Shown one piece after another: positions 22,780-36,149 of a stretch of 64,000 nucleotides of DNA. Numbering within the stretch: the first letter of the stretch is position 1; each line of letters begins with the position of its first letter. The notes under the pieces are model-generated. The model was given only the letters and a program-made list of their open reading frames with translations, was not told the DNA's origin and did not search any database. Both the position numbers and the translations under genes were made by a program. This DNA is from Todiramphus chloris collaris (Eukaryota; Chordata; Aves; Coraciiformes; Alcedinidae), in NCBI GenBank assembly GCA_025345505.1, contig JANVCC010000030.1, forward strand, positions 4,312,533 to 4,376,532, given 5' to 3'.

Positions 22780-23742
22780 AAGAATAATTTTACTAAAATC
22801 ATCTTAAACTTTTGGAGTTTCTTTGTAATTTTTAGGAACTTGATTCACAATGTTTAAATCAGAGGTTATCGTTCTGCAGAAGCCAAAAATGTACCCTTGA
22901 AGTGCTAAATTACCTTTGTTCTGTATTTATTATGTTATCCAGAAAAAAAACAAACAAGAAGACCATGTAGAATATGCTTTTATTGTTTAACGGATTTAAA
23001 GATGGTGACCATGGGCTACAGTCTGATTAAAAGGCAAGAGGACAGTTTTGTATTTCCTCATATGTATCAATGCTAACAGATTTAGAGATTGTAACTTATG
23101 TTTTATGGAAGTGTTAGGGTTGAACCCAAGTCAACCAGTACAGTAAGAACCAGGAGCTGTGCACATAAGCAGCACTCTCCATATTCTCTAAAAAGCTTGA
23201 TGGTATTTATGGTAGACTCAACGGGGTGAATGAAGGATACAACATTAAATTTAAAGTTGAGTTTTCCTGCATTACTACTATTTTTCCTTTTCTGGTTATT
23301 ATTGAGACCATGTACTAATTTCTGTGGATATCTGTCCTCTGTAAGTCTTTCTGGTGTTTTAAAACCCATTTCCCATGAATTCCTCATCATAATGATTATT
23401 TTAAAAGCTGATTTTTTTCTAACTAAAATCATGATTATTTGCTCATACAAAACCTATTAAGGACTCCTTACATGACAGACTACTGCTCTGAGAAGAAGGG
23501 TATTTTTTTAACATACCAGAGCAGAAGTGTTTGCACAATTGTTAATAATCTCTTGGCATGTAATCTGCCATTTGCAGTGGCTCTTTCCTCATTCAGCCTT
23601 AATTATTAATACTGCCTGCTGACCATAGCAAACACTCTTCCAAACATCTCTGGAAGCCTAATTTGGGCTCTTCTAAACTCTGTGTTTTGGAGTTGAGAAT
23701 TTTAAGTGGTTTAATCCAACACAAAATGAAAGCAGTGAAGGT

Positions 23743-23775
23743 ACACTCATTTCAGTGAGCACTGAGTCTGGCCCT
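23743..23775. repeat. Possible ancient repeat fragment
   Basis: ACTCATTTCAGTGAGCACTG followed by AGTCTGGCCCTA resembles the right end of a palindromic amniote repeat (pattern TTCAGTGGGC...TGGATCAGGCCCT). Only one side is visible. Confidence 0.25.
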
Positions 23776-25700
23776 AACCCCACACAATAATTATTTCCTA
23801 GTTGTTCCTAGTGAGGGCCTTCGAGATTGCTCCCCATGATCAATACTTGCTACAAGGAATGAATTCAGGGATGGAAAGTTGCAATCTGAGACGATATATT
23901 TGTTGCCATTGTGATTGGTTAGGGATAAAAGCTGGTGGAATACAAAACCCCTCTGAGTCTTAACTACGGTGCTGAACGCTATAATTATTTTAAAAAAACC
24001 CAAAAAACATATCCTGACTCCGCTTAGAAGGCTGTTTGCTATAATTCACCCCTGTGTTAACAGCCTCCTAACATATATGAATGTATGCTAAAATGGGATT
24101 TAAACTACTAGATTTATGGCTTGGCAGACTGGTAAATGCACAATTATAGTTCATAATAGGTAGGTATCTGCTGTCCATTGATTTTCCTCTTGTTCTATTT
24201 CCTTCCAGAGTGATGTCATTAGGCATTACGTGGATGACTAATAGTCCTAAGGAATGACATTCACGTGCCAGAATGCCACATGTCTGTGTTCCCGTACGGG
24301 CTCTGGCACCATCCGCCATACGATGGCAAACCCCCCCCACACGTTCCTGCTACAGCAAATCCTCAGCCTCACCAGATCTGTGGCAGATTGGCAGCACGGA
24401 GGCAGTTCAGCTAGGAAAAATTAAAAAAACCTTAAAAAAAAAAAGAAAGAAAAGATGAAACCACAAAAGCTATTTAGGAGCTCTGAATATCTTTCTAATC
24501 AGATTGCTGGGAGTGCGTTTGGACTTGTATCTATTCATTCTGCGGTGACGGAAGTAAAGGAACTATCCAGTGAGCTATCTGGTTTTCCCAGAATTGTTTG
24601 TACTGCTGACCTTTGTATCTACTCATTTATCCTAATTGTTTTTAGCTGTTTTAAGGAAGAATCTCAGATGAGAAAAGCAACTCAATATGTATCAGAGATC
24701 CTATCTGCTACAACTTTTGTTTTAATTTAAAGCAGACCCAGAATCATTTTATGCGCCGGTTGCATAGTACCAAAGGCAGGAATTTGTTGTGGGATTTTTT
24801 AATAAAATTGTAGGCCCAAGACAGAGGTCCCTGGACACAGGGAGTGTGATCTGGGGGTGGGGTTACTCAGATGCCTCTTGCCCAAACGCATTTCCTGATG
24901 TTCTCCGTCTGGGGCAGCTTTTGATGTGGTGTTTTCTTGTGGGAGAGTGGGGAGCACCATTTTAGGGAGGTGGCCAAACTGGCTCCATCAGCTTTGCCTG
25001 AGTCCAAGATCGGAGACATCCACTGCCAGAGTGTTATAGCGGGAAATCTGGCTCTTGACATCCATAAACTCCCCCTCCAAGCGGAATTTCCCAGATTAAA
25101 TGAGAATATTGAGTTTTCTCAGTATCCCTTGTTTGAGAAGTTGGACAGGCTTCACTTCTTCCGGGGGATGTATTAAATCTATAATAGTCGTGCTTTTCTT
25201 CCTTCTTCTGTCAAATCCCAGTTTGTTGGAAGGGAGTGGGAGGCTTGTGACATATACAAAGTGTTTGCTGATGGTTAATAGAAAAGAATCTGGGTTATCC
25301 AATAAACATGCCCCAAACTTTCAACTCTTAGGGAGCTTAGGTTCAAACAGTAGCTCTGACTACTGCAAAGCAGTTGCGGTGCAAAATAGCCAAGTGATAT
25401 GCAAAAGCTCACACTAAGTATATCACTTTGCTTCAGAATTCCTGCATTTACTGCTAATGCAAGAAATAGCCTTTGAACTCTAATCTGGTGTCTCCGGAGC
25501 AGTTCATAACCAAAGGCACTTCTTTCATCGTAACAGGGTGACAGTGATCCAGACTTGCAGAGCATTTGGTACAGTCCCAAAGCAAGATAATAAACAAGAT
25601 AATACCGTAGGCTTTGCATTTCAGAGCATACCAGCCTTTTACAAAGACATTTCAGGGATCCTGCCTCGCAACTTCCATGGGACATAAAAAAGCATTAGTG

Positions 25701-25743
25701 TCATTGTCTTGCATGAAGAAATATGAATATCATTGTCTTGCAT
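25701..25743 (+). repeat. 14-bp direct repeat
   Basis: TCATTGTCTTGCAT occurs perfectly at 25701-25714 and 25730-25743, with a 29-bp period. The intervening sequence is not duplicated. No inserted element with termini was recognised between the copies. Confidence 0.75.
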
Positions 25744-26511
25744 ACAAGGGAAAAGGAAACATGGTATTTTTGTGACTTTCCCTTGGTTTGTGCTCTAAGC
25801 CATAGTAGAAATATTTCTTCAGCTTTTTTGAAGAGGGAACGAAACCAGAGAATAAAGTGTATGTTTCTACACTGCTGCAAAGCAATCACCTGTAAGGAAT
25901 GTTTCACCTGTTTAGACTATCCAGCTAGCCAGTGGTGGACATGAAGTAGGATATTGGTCTTAACCACGTAGATCTAGGAGAGATGGATATTTCTAATACT
26001 CAGTTGAATTTGCCTTGAAGAATCACAAAATGTTATGACATAACCTGTTTTTTCTTTCCATAACAAATACACTTCTGCCTTCCCTTGTAAACTGTTTGCC
26101 TCAGTTCAGGTAGCAGACAACTCAGTTTGCTCTTGCTGAGAGTTGGGCAGACCACTGGATCCCTTGGCTAGTGGTCCCCAGGCTCTGCTGCCGCTGTGCA
26201 TCTGCTGCAGAGCTCCTGAGAAGTTGCTCGGCTGCACCCCAGCGTGACCCTGTGATGGAGATTAAGTAACAGTAAACCCAGGAAAAATACTGAAATTTTA
26301 AAGAATTCTGTGAGGGACCTTAAATTAGTCCTCCACAACACTAACAATGTTTTTCTGGTCCTTTTAATGGTGTGCATTCTTTCTGCTTTCATTAAAAAGA
26401 TGTGATCTCACGGTTTAGTTGGGTAAGACACAGTTCCTCCATAATAGCATTAATTTTTTATTCATTTTTTTTGTGTCCTCAACTTGATTAAGAAGACAAT
26501 AATTTAATTTT

Positions 26512-26911
26512 NNNNNNNNNNNNNNNNNNNNNNNNNNNNNNNNNNNNNNNNNNNNNNNNNNNNNNNNNNNNNNNNNNNNNNNNNNNNNNNNNNNNNNNNN
26601 NNNNNNNNNNNNNNNNNNNNNNNNNNNNNNNNNNNNNNNNNNNNNNNNNNNNNNNNNNNNNNNNNNNNNNNNNNNNNNNNNNNNNNNNNNNNNNNNNNNN
26701 NNNNNNNNNNNNNNNNNNNNNNNNNNNNNNNNNNNNNNNNNNNNNNNNNNNNNNNNNNNNNNNNNNNNNNNNNNNNNNNNNNNNNNNNNNNNNNNNNNNN
26801 NNNNNNNNNNNNNNNNNNNNNNNNNNNNNNNNNNNNNNNNNNNNNNNNNNNNNNNNNNNNNNNNNNNNNNNNNNNNNNNNNNNNNNNNNNNNNNNNNNNN
26901 NNNNNNNNNNN
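26512..26911. other. Assembly gap of exactly 400 N
   Basis: The sequence is unknown over these 400 positions. Open frames that appear to run through it (26415-26927 and 26488-27111, minus) are artefacts of unknown codons. The flanks are T-rich on the left and include TCTTTCTTTTC on the right. The round length may be an estimate rather than a measurement. Confidence 0.99.
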
Positions 26912-27555
26912 TCTTTCTTTTCACCAAAGCAGACTCTCATTTTCTTTTGGAAGGTTAATGACACTGTAAATCTAATAGGCCATTTTAGTGCCATCATGTG
27001 GGTATTAAAAGTCACATGGTTGGTGAGGATTCCATATGGAGTGTTTTGGAGTTGTCTCACATAGGAATGGCAAGGCTCCTGCATGACTGTAAGATCTGGG
27101 TATGTTTTCAATTACCTTCTAGGACAGAGCTGCTTGGAAATTAATTTAAAATCTTTGCCTATGGTTGTGTTTGCCACCTCTCTCAGATTTTCCTTAGTAA
27201 ACGCTTGTGTATCAAATTCACCTTCGATTCTCTCTAGAGATAATCCGTGTTGTTTAATTTATTTATGCCTTAGGACTATGAACAAATGTGTCTTTGTCCT
27301 CGAGGTGCAGAAATGGATCAGAAAAGGAGGATTTTTGGAAAGTCGGTGTATTCCCCTGTCTGTTCCAGTGTAGAGGTTTTCCATGCTCCTTGTGCTCTAT
27401 TTTCTGCCCCCAGGTCATTAAAGGCCTCAGTGCTTCCCACTTGCACTGGAAGAGGCATTTAAGGTCTTCTGGGATGTACACGAGTTCCAAAGGCAAGAAG
27501 GAAATGAAACAGATAGGTGGGAAACAAATAGAAAAATGACAGCTAGAGGGTACTG

Positions 27556-27609
27556 AGAGCATCTCATGGATAGAGGAGGTCAGAGCATCTTGTGGAGAAA
27601 GAGGAGGTC
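27556..27609 (+). repeat. 26/28-bp two-copy tandem duplication
   Basis: Copies at 27556-27581 and 27582-27609 both start AGAGCATCT and end AGAGGAGGTC. They differ by a few substitutions and two inserted bases. Confidence 0.8.
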
Positions 27610-28007
27610 TGAAGACACTGCTGGAAACTGCCATAAGTCCTGATTTGGTGCAGATAAATGCAGACCCAGGTTCACTCTTGTGTGTGTCGTTCAGTTGCAT
27701 AAAATATATCCAGATGTTTTCAAGAACTGACAGGTTTTAATGAGGGATTTGGGTGCCAAGACTCACCTTCCAAAATTGTGTTTTCCTCCTGCCAATGACA
27801 AGATATTGAGACCATGGACATTTTAAATGTATTATGTTCATTTAATTGACGCAGGTCTGTTCCAAAATGTAGGTTTTTCTTCCCAAATGTCCACTTTTTA
27901 AAAATCACTTTGTCTGCCACAAAAGATTTCCACTGAGCTCCACCAAAATTTGTTTACTTTGGGAGGAGAGTCTCCTAAAGCATAAGGATGATATAGAGTT
28001 CAAAAAT

Positions 28008-28105
28008 GCGAGTGATGTTGTAACAGAGAGAACTCCCTCATGCGTCGTACGCTTGGATATTTCGAAGAGCAGTGACTGTATCGTTTCCCATGGACGTGGC
28101 TCCAG
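28008..28105. promoter_or_regulatory. CpG-bearing high-complexity patch, candidate conserved non-coding element
   Basis: Roughly eight CpGs fall within about 90 bases, including ATGCGTCGTACGC, TTTCGAAG, TATCGTTT and GACGTGG, while flanking kilobases have very few. CpG retention in vertebrate non-coding DNA suggests low germline methylation or purifying selection. No specific factor sites are claimed. Confidence 0.25.
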
Positions 28106-28419
28106 GAAATGAATAATGCTCAGAAACAGTCAGAGATGAGCATGTAAAGATTCACCCACCTCCTTCACTCCTTTGCTTCTTTCCTTCCACTTTGCATTTG
28201 TTCTTCTGAAGTATGTTTTTCTGTGGGTAAAAAACATTGGAAGAGTTTGTGGCCTGGGAGCGGGATGGTTTCTGAGGCCCTCTGAGAGCTCCCACTTTAA
28301 CTTTGTTCTCTGTTGTTTCCTATCGATGTGGCTGGATGCACAGCTGATGCAGTGCAGGTCCAAAGGAGGGCTGACTCCAGAGCTCAGTCATTCCTGTCCA
28401 GGGCTTCCGCATCACCTTT

Positions 28420-28462
28420 CCCCAAAAGCGGTTATTTAAAACCCCAAAAGTGGTTATTTAGC
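28420..28462 (+). repeat. 22-bp two-copy tandem duplication
   Basis: CCCCAAAAG then C or T then GGTTATTTA appears at 28420-28441 and again at 28442-28462. The copies differ by a C/T change and by their last bases. Confidence 0.8.
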
Positions 28463-31400
28463 AAACATACTGCTTGAAAGCAGCAATTTGTTTTTAACAT
28501 GCCAAGCCTTCCCTTGGTCATTTGCAACCTTCTGTGTCCCTAAAGGGAGATAAACCCAGGCTTGTTCCACCAACATGGGCTGGGGTTTCTGGTGAGTTCA
28601 TCAGGAAAGTCAGAATAAATGTCTTGCTGCTCATGCAGCTTAAGGTGCCTCCTGTAAGGCTGACTTTACTTTCAGCCAACATCAATGAATGGCAAAGGTC
28701 CTTATCCAGCAGTTATCAGGTCTCCAGCGGAGTGTTCCATGGCTCCCAGGGGCCCACGCAGCCGGATTTCCTTTCCAGAAAAAACAAAGAGCGGAGACAT
28801 GGGATATGTCCTGTGTCTTCCCTGATATACTGCAGGATCACCCACGTTAGACACAGCCAAATAGCTCTTCAGCAAGACACATGCACTCCAAAATAAGAGA
28901 CCCGATGGTCTCTTGGTTGTTGTGGAAGAAAGGACAATGCTTCCTTCTCTGGCAGCCTCTGGAGTGTCTCTGGTTCAGCATCAGCATTAGCAGTCCCATC
29001 TCTTCTCTCTACTGTCTCAGTAGCTCCTGTGTAGCTTTTAGTGTCTGTTTTTCATGTTTGATCCTCATCATCTGCCTGGGGGCTGCTGCCTCTACCTCCA
29101 GAAGGTCCAAGAGTCAAAGTATGTTCCATAGAAATGGACATCCTAGGGAGAGGTCCAGGTTACCTTCCTCTTACCTTGATACTACCCACAACTGGCCCTG
29201 AGGAGACATATACTGCACTGCTGTGGTGGGTCTGCAGGGCCCATGCTGCCAATGCTTAATTCTGTCTGTCTTTCATGATGTGTAATGCTTAAATCTTAAT
29301 CTATGAGAGTCATCCCTGCCTCTTCGAAGTCAATCAGAGCTTTGATAGTATTTATGCTAGAAATCCTTGAAATATTTTTGCTACCTGGTACATGCTGTCT
29401 GCACCTCTCCAGCAGTGGTATCTCTTCTCTTAGGCATTCCTGAAATCTTTATAGTGGGCAGAAGTTTTCAGAGAAAGGACAAGTGGCAGCAGCAAGCACT
29501 ACTTCCACACAGACTGCATCTGTGACCTGAAAAAATTAGCAATAGTTGTCATAGAACTGGCATATTTGAATGCTTATTTGTCTGGGTTTATTTAAGCTTT
29601 TATTTCTGCAGCCTCTTTGAGAATGAATATTCACAGCCTGTGGTACCGAATTTCATCTTAGTGTAATTTAAAATATTCACACTATCAGGTCCATGAGTAT
29701 TACATCCACATTTCTTTTTTGGGGTAGGGGAAAGTTATCCAAGTTATAAACCACAGAAAAATAGGGTTTGTAATGCAAAAGCTGATAGGACCGTAACTGT
29801 CAGTTGGCACAGTGTTCTGTTTATGTGCATGAAAACAAATCCATGCGGTGCTGGGCTTTACCAACTTTGGAGACCAGCAGCACACACCGATACAACTTAT
29901 TTGTTTGTTTTTCCATAAACAGACACCGGATTGCAGGACTGCAGTGCAATATGTTGCCAATTACCTCGCGCTCCGCAGATACGGTAACTGGCTCAGTGTA
30001 TGCCTAGGTTGGTAAATTGGAATTTGGAAAGCCAGGGATGTGATTTAATTGCTCTCTTAAACTGTGGAACGATTAATTGATGCATAAGCAGTGATCTATT
30101 CCTCATTTTCATTTCTAAATTGTCTCTGACAATGTGTTTTGCACCAGGAACCTGACATGTTAGGCAGTAGTTAGTGTTTTAACAATGCCTGTAAACTTCA
30201 ATCTGTCATTTCAAACTTCTCCCATTGCTAATTTTATGATTAGGAAGGGAATTTCTGCTCCTCTGCTAAGTGCCTGAGCCTAAGAAATCCTGGGGTGCTC
30301 TGTAGTCAGTTTCTGCCAAGGCCAGGTCCGTAAATATCCCTCAGCTGTCGGAGAAATCCACCCCTTCACAGACAGCTTCCTTCTGAGGTGGTCAGCAGAA
30401 GATGGGATCCGTTCTGGGCCATGAGCTGACAACATGAGGTTTCCCCAGCCCTGTGGCTGTTCCCACAGCTGAGGCTCTGCAGGATGTTTCCAGTGCAGCC
30501 AGTACATTCTCCTGGCTGCATATTCTGGGGCAAATATCTCCTGCTGGGAAAGGTGGGCGCTGTGTTTGGGTGCAAGCCTGGCCTGGAAAGCAAAGCCATT
30601 TGCAAACAGGTCACTGCCATCTCGCATCATCAGAACTGGCAGGAGGAGGAGAAATTTTAGGGAATCAAACAAGGAAAGGAAAACAAGCAAGGGAAAGCTC
30701 ATATTAAACAACACAAGGTGCACGGGGCAACTGAGTAATTCTGTATTTATATGTACGTTGCAGCAAATGCCCTGTAATAACAATTTATTTATTTATTTTT
30801 AGCTCTTTAGGTTTTGTGTTATGAGAAAGTATGAAACATAAATCACATGGAGCTACTTCTGGCCTTAAGCCCTCAGGATGCATTTGTTTGAAATCAAGAG
30901 CCAAATTCCCTGGATCGGAGTAAACTGTTAGGTGCCAACTGGGGCGAAGTGCCAGCCTTTGAACTCCGGCACATTATGGCTGATGTGATCCATATGCAAG
31001 ACTTGCTTCTTTCTCCAAAGTGGTTTCTTTTAATTGATTTAGCAAATTAACAATATTAGGCCTTTTGTAGGATAGAAAGTACATTACTCACCGTGCCCTT
31101 ATGTTACCCTGGAAAGGAAATCTATTGTTCTTTTGTAATGAAATGGTATCACAAGGAAAAAAAAAGGTAGCAGTAGCAGGTAAAAGGAATCACATTCAGC
31201 TGTCAAGCATGTTTAATGAGGAATTTTAATTATGAGGCTGGAAATCAATGAGCATAACTTTAGCAATGAAGTCTTAAAGGGAAACTAAATTGCTTTCTAT
31301 CTTGCAAAGTTTACTGAAGCAGTTTGAGCCGCTGCCAACCATCATTGTTCTGAGAAAAGGAACTTGAGGAAATTGCAAGTCACACTGTAGCATTTATTGT

Positions 31401-32999
31401 AGGCATATTTAACAACAAAAAAGGAGGATTTCCATGGATTCATGTTTAATGGGTTCTTCCTAACTGATTCATCTCTGCCCTATGATTCGTAACAACCTTT
31501 GGTTTCACATACCGTATAAAACCTGTTAGGAAAGCTTTGATGAAAGGTGATTGGTTGCACTGAAAACTGATAGTTTCTGATTCATAAGGGATAAGTGTTA
31601 TCTTATGTGTTCCTTATTCTCTGAGAACCTGGGCTGTGAGGAACAGCAGGACATGACCATTCAATGCAGTGAGAACCTAAACCTCCAGAACCAGAGCTAA
31701 AGTAAACCAGTGATACTCAGGTCTCTGCACTGTGTGGCTGTGTTTACTGACCACGACCTGAGACAGTGTCTTTGGGATGCTACTATAAAGTCACATTAGG
31801 ATTTCCAGTGCAATTGAAACTTCTGTAGATTAGTGACAGTACCATAATGTTTTGTTTAAGCTATAGCACACCACGTAAGGCCAAATCCAGTGGCTACTGG
31901 AGAATGGTTCCCAACATACATCTCAGCAGCCCCTGTGAAGCTGGGCTCAGCTGTCCCAGCACAAAACCAAGTTCAACCTTTTATCTAGCTCTTGCTGGAG
32001 AAACTGTAGGGCAGAATAAAGCTGAAGTGCTTTGCAGTGCCTACAGAAGTGCCCACCACAAGAGGTAGTTTTGGAAAGCCACGTTTCCATCTCCATTTTA
32101 GGCATATTTTGGTTTCTTGTTAAGCAATGAAAGGTGCAATTTATCAGTATTAAATGGTTCATTCCTTCCCTTTCTGGCTGTCACTGCTGTTGTTGGGGGT
32201 GTCGCATTGCTCCCCACTGTCATTTAAATCAAGGCACATCTCTGGCTGCCCCCGCTGTCCCTTGGAGCCCTACCACCACGTGAGCACCCAGCGTCTCGGT
32301 GCCCTGCCTGGGGATTAATGGTCTGAATTAGGATTTGGATATTGCAGCAAAGGGTGTTCGACAAACCCTTAATGCAGGTAGGGGAGAAGTAGTTTTGAAA
32401 CCAATCTAGTTGCCATTCCATAGGAAATCCAAGTCATAGATCACAGTTATTGGTATTTTAAAAGTGGCAGTGCCTGTTAAAGTCTGGCTATTCCCTAGAA
32501 TATAGAGGTGTTTCAGGCTGCAGTGGAGACACATTGGCAGCAGTGTGGAAGCCCTGAACTCACCTGCCAATGCTCTGCCTAGCTTAACTGCTATCAGTCG
32601 CTCACTTTCATGAGTCTGAAATTCATGCAGCCCCAAAAGAAAGATAAATAAGAACAAGTCAGTTTTCACCCTCCAGACACAGGCCAAGGAAATTATTTCA
32701 AATAAAATATATCATCTCAAGCAGGGGCAGATGAAATAGTTTTCTACTGATGTTGTTCTCCCAGCTGACAGAACAAATTTCTAAATTTCCTCCACTGGAT
32801 ATATGAAGTATCTTTTCTAAAAATCATAATCACATTTGACTCTTTGGCAAAGATAGCTAATTCTGTGTTTGCAGTAAGCTGTTTAGTGGTGCCTAAAAAT
32901 CTTCATTATGATAAAGGTAACTTGTGACCCAGCTTCTATTAAATACTGTGAATCAGATCTTTACCAGATACTTCATTGATTTAATAATGATCTTCGTGG

Positions 33000-33091
33000 C
33001 CTCAGTGGAGCTATAGTCAGTGATTCAGGATGAGACTCATCAGTGTAGCAAAACCCGTTTGAGTTCAGTGGGAGCAGAGCCAGGCCCACAG
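33000..33091. repeat. Possible ancient amniote interspersed repeat
   Basis: CCTCAGTGGAGCTATAG, ATCAGTGTAGCAAAACC, TTGAGTTCAGTGG and GAGCAGAGCCAGGCCCA occur in the order recalled for an old reptilian palindromic repeat whose arms carry GGAGTTACACCAGTGTAAA and GAGCAGAATCTGGCCC. The similarity is partial and the boundaries are approximate. Confidence 0.35.
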
Positions 33092-35704
33092 TTTGTTCTT
33101 TACTACCTTCCACTGAAGCCTAGGCCAGTGTTATTAAATAAGAAGTGATTTTAAAAGTCTGGTGTAGAACCTATTCCAGGATCATTCCAATCTGGTTTAA
33201 ATAATTTCAGAGAAAAAGGCTCTTATATCTTTGTTCCATGAGTTGCACAGGTAGCAGCCAAGATGAGCTTAAATAATAATGATGATATATAAAAGAGTGA
33301 AAAGACATTAGAATACTTTTTGCAAAAAAAAAAATGAAGATATTCCCTAAAAGCAAGTATATTAAATAGAAACTTTTAGCCGTCTTGTGCACAGCTGAAA
33401 AGCTTTGAGTTTTGTCACTGGTGACTGGCAGAGCAGTTTCCATCCCGGGAGAATGCAGGGCTGCACAGCTTTGGCATGGGGGCTACAGCCTGGGCACTGT
33501 GGGACACGTGGCAGGGCAATGTCTGTGGGATACCACATGCCCATGGGAGCTTCTGGCTGCATGAGTCCGGCACGGTTGGTACCACCTCCCGGGGCTCCTG
33601 CAGCCACTGATTTCAGAGAGGTATTTTGGTCTGTGCCCTGAGGAATAAGGGAAGTCTGCTCCCTTCATGCCTGTAACAAAAGCATCACTTCCAGCAGTCC
33701 TCTGGAGGGAACACTGATGAGCAAATTTCCCAAACAAATTGGTTTTAATCGGTATCCATAGCAGGGGATTAATTTTATTAAGATCTATGGCATAACATGC
33801 AATTCAAACAACAGAAGGATTCCTGGGGAGTTCAGAGCTTTCCTCTATCCCTTTTACGTTAGAGCAATTTAGGGTTGTGTATTTATGGTACACATATTTG
33901 GCTTTCTTTTCTCATGTGAGAACCACTCACCTTCACTGTCAGTATATTTTTGATAAAACTGAGGCAGAGATGAAGCAGACTATATTCTATGAGAAATCTC
34001 ACCCAGTGAATCTATAAATTTTCTCTCTCATCTCCTGTGAGTGTTGAATGAGCCTTCAGGTGTCCGGCACTATTTCTCTTATGGCACTCCAAGAGGCCAC
34101 ATGAGATTGAGCATGGGCTGCAAAGCCCAGAAAATTTTACTATGGTTAAAAATAAAGAAAATCATGCTCACTTCTCCCATGCCTTCACCCTTCAAAGGTG
34201 TGTTTTCTCATCACTGATACATTTTATACTCTTGTATTTATACTGAATATAGGAATTCATGTTGCTTTAAAGAAAAGGTTTTCCCTTTGAAAATGTTGAG
34301 ATAGGTTGTTTTCAAGCATATGCCTTTTTTATGTTGTACTGGGCAAGCAAACCATTGGTGTCTACATAGCATGCATGTGAGCAAGACCCAAACACCTACA
34401 TCTGGAGGAACTGGGGACCAAGTGAGGAAAGGAAAAGTGAGCTCCTGGTGGAGGTGTAACAGTGAAAATGTATTTTAAAATCATTCTTAATTGCTGAAGG
34501 GATATTTGTTGCTAAACAGTCACATGCTGAGTTGTGTGTAAATCTGTAAGAAGCTCATTTTAACATCAGCTGTGAGGCATGTTACTACATTTTGGCTGGA
34601 TCTTTACATCCTCTGTGCAATCAGCAGCCAGGGGCTGCTGTAGAAATACAGTGGTCAGCATGGTGCGTGCACACAGCCAAATACTAAGTCACTGGGTTAA
34701 GGATTGGTTATTCTAAGGATTTAGTAACTTTGCTGTCTTTTTCTAGTCTTTCTGAACCTCCCTGTTACTTGCCCTTCCATAGAAGTATATCTTTTAAATG
34801 TATAGACCGTTATATTCCAGTGCATTTGCTTGTTGATGAGTCTGTTCTGTGTCTACTCTGCCCTTCTTGGCAATTTTACTGAAATCCACAAAATCCATTC
34901 CAGCCCATGCCACTGACCGAAATCCTCATCAATTTTTCAACGAATTTCTAATGCTATTGGAGGGTTAATATATGAGATGATCCAGTGTTGTGTCAGAGGA
35001 AAACCTTTTGAGCAGGGGATGGATGTACAGTACGGCATGACATATAAATCATTTTCAAATTAGTATTCTGTACATCTGGAGAAGAGTACATTTGTGTGCC
35101 CGCATAAATTGCCTGTGAACACATTTCAAAACCCTACGCTTAATCTTAGCAATGAACATTTCAAAATGTAAATTAATATCTTCACGGAGAAGAAATACAG
35201 TATATTAAGCAGAAGCCCACTGGAAACTGTATAGTTAAGAATCTGTCAGCCTTTCCATTATAAACTCTGGTTTTTTTGAGGGGTTTATAACTCAGTTATA
35301 AAATTTCACACTAGGCTAAAGGTTGGCACGTATCGTCTCAGTTTGGCAGGGTGACATTTTATTAGCTCTGAAGGAGTTTCGGATCCCACGTCACTGGGAT
35401 ATTATTTTAAACCACAGAAATGAAGTTTAAATAACTCAGGGTATGACTTTGCTGTCGGAAGGTGAGAGGAACGGGGCTGAAGCCCAAAGCGATGCTGTTG
35501 ACTCGCAGAAGGGGGACATCAGCAGTGCCACGGGGCTGAGGTTGGGATCACGCCTCAGCCCCAACACTGAACTTCTTTGCTTTTGTCCATTCCCCTTAAT
35601 GGGGCTTTAATTCACATCTTTATGGTTAAATGTATATTGTGCTAAGGTTACGGGTCTAGTTGGCGGTTTATAAATTAGGTTAATTAACATTACAATAGTA
35701 CTTT

Positions 35705-35748
35705 GTGAGCGTGCGAGTGTGTTTGCGGGTTGGATATGTGTGTGTGCA
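35705..35748 (+). repeat. Degenerate GT/GC-alternating tract
   Basis: The stretch is an interrupted purine-pyrimidine alternation (GTGAGCGTGCGAGTGTGTTTGC and ATGTGTGTGTGC). It is a decayed GT microsatellite with some Z-DNA potential. Confidence 0.6.
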
Positions 35749-36128
35749 GAAAAGAGTGCTCCTTGGAAGCAGAAACAGGATTAAAGTGTCTGTGGGGATT
35801 GTAAATGTATTGTGTAAATAGCTTTATGATTTGTTGTGTGTTTGTATTAATGCAATATATATCCATTTTAAACATTGATCTTTAAGAGAGTAATGTAATA
35901 AATCTGAATATTCCTTCAAATTACTGTTTACACTGGCCATGCTATAGATTAAAAGAGACAGTTGCCTTTATAAATTTGCTTGTGGGGTACATGGGTGTGT
36001 ATAAATACTTCTGCTTCCAGTTATACCAAACAATGATGATAAACTGTTGTGAGTTGCCTGGACTGTTGTACACAGCCTGGGTTACGTGGAGAGATGGTGC
36101 CAGGCAGTGACCAATGCGCACATGGCAC

Positions 36129-36149
36129 GGGGGGGAGGGGGTTAGGGGG
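36129..36149 (+). other. Canonical G-quadruplex motif G7-A-G5-TTA-G5
   Basis: G7 (36129-36135), A, G5 (36137-36141), TTA, G5 (36145-36149) parse as four or more G3 tracts with loops of 1, 1 and 3 bases. This fits the G3+N1-7 rule well. It is the clearest quadruplex-forming sequence in the window. No promoter or gene was found next to it. Confidence 0.65.

Larger units (their letters stand above)
20435..26511. other. Anonymous AT-rich non-coding sequence up to the assembly gap
   Basis: No gene is supported. It contains the T18 run at 21060-21077, the A11-G12 tract near 22752-22779, old-repeat-like stretches at 21245-21286, 21846-21940 and 23743-23775, and an A-rich patch at 24421-24455. A 136-codon minus-strand frame (25275-25685) has no recognised domain. 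Confidence 0.55.
26912..35000. other. Anonymous non-coding sequence
   Basis: No gene is supported. It contains two tandem duplications (27556-27609, 28420-28462), a CpG-bearing patch (28008-28105) and an old-repeat-like stretch (33000-33091). The 167-codon minus-strand frame at 30280-30783 and the 145-codon frame at 27263-27700 show no recognisable domains and overlap open frames on the other strand. An A run occurs at 33325-33334. Confidence 0.55.

Noticed and set aside
26415..27111. Minus-strand frames of 170 and 207 codons
   Set aside because: They exist only because they run through 400 unknown bases; the real flanking segments are short and unrecognisable.
30280..30783. 167-codon minus-strand open frame as a gene
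   Set aside because: No recognisable family; opposite-strand frames of 78-84 codons overlap it, showing generally low stop density rather than coding constraint.
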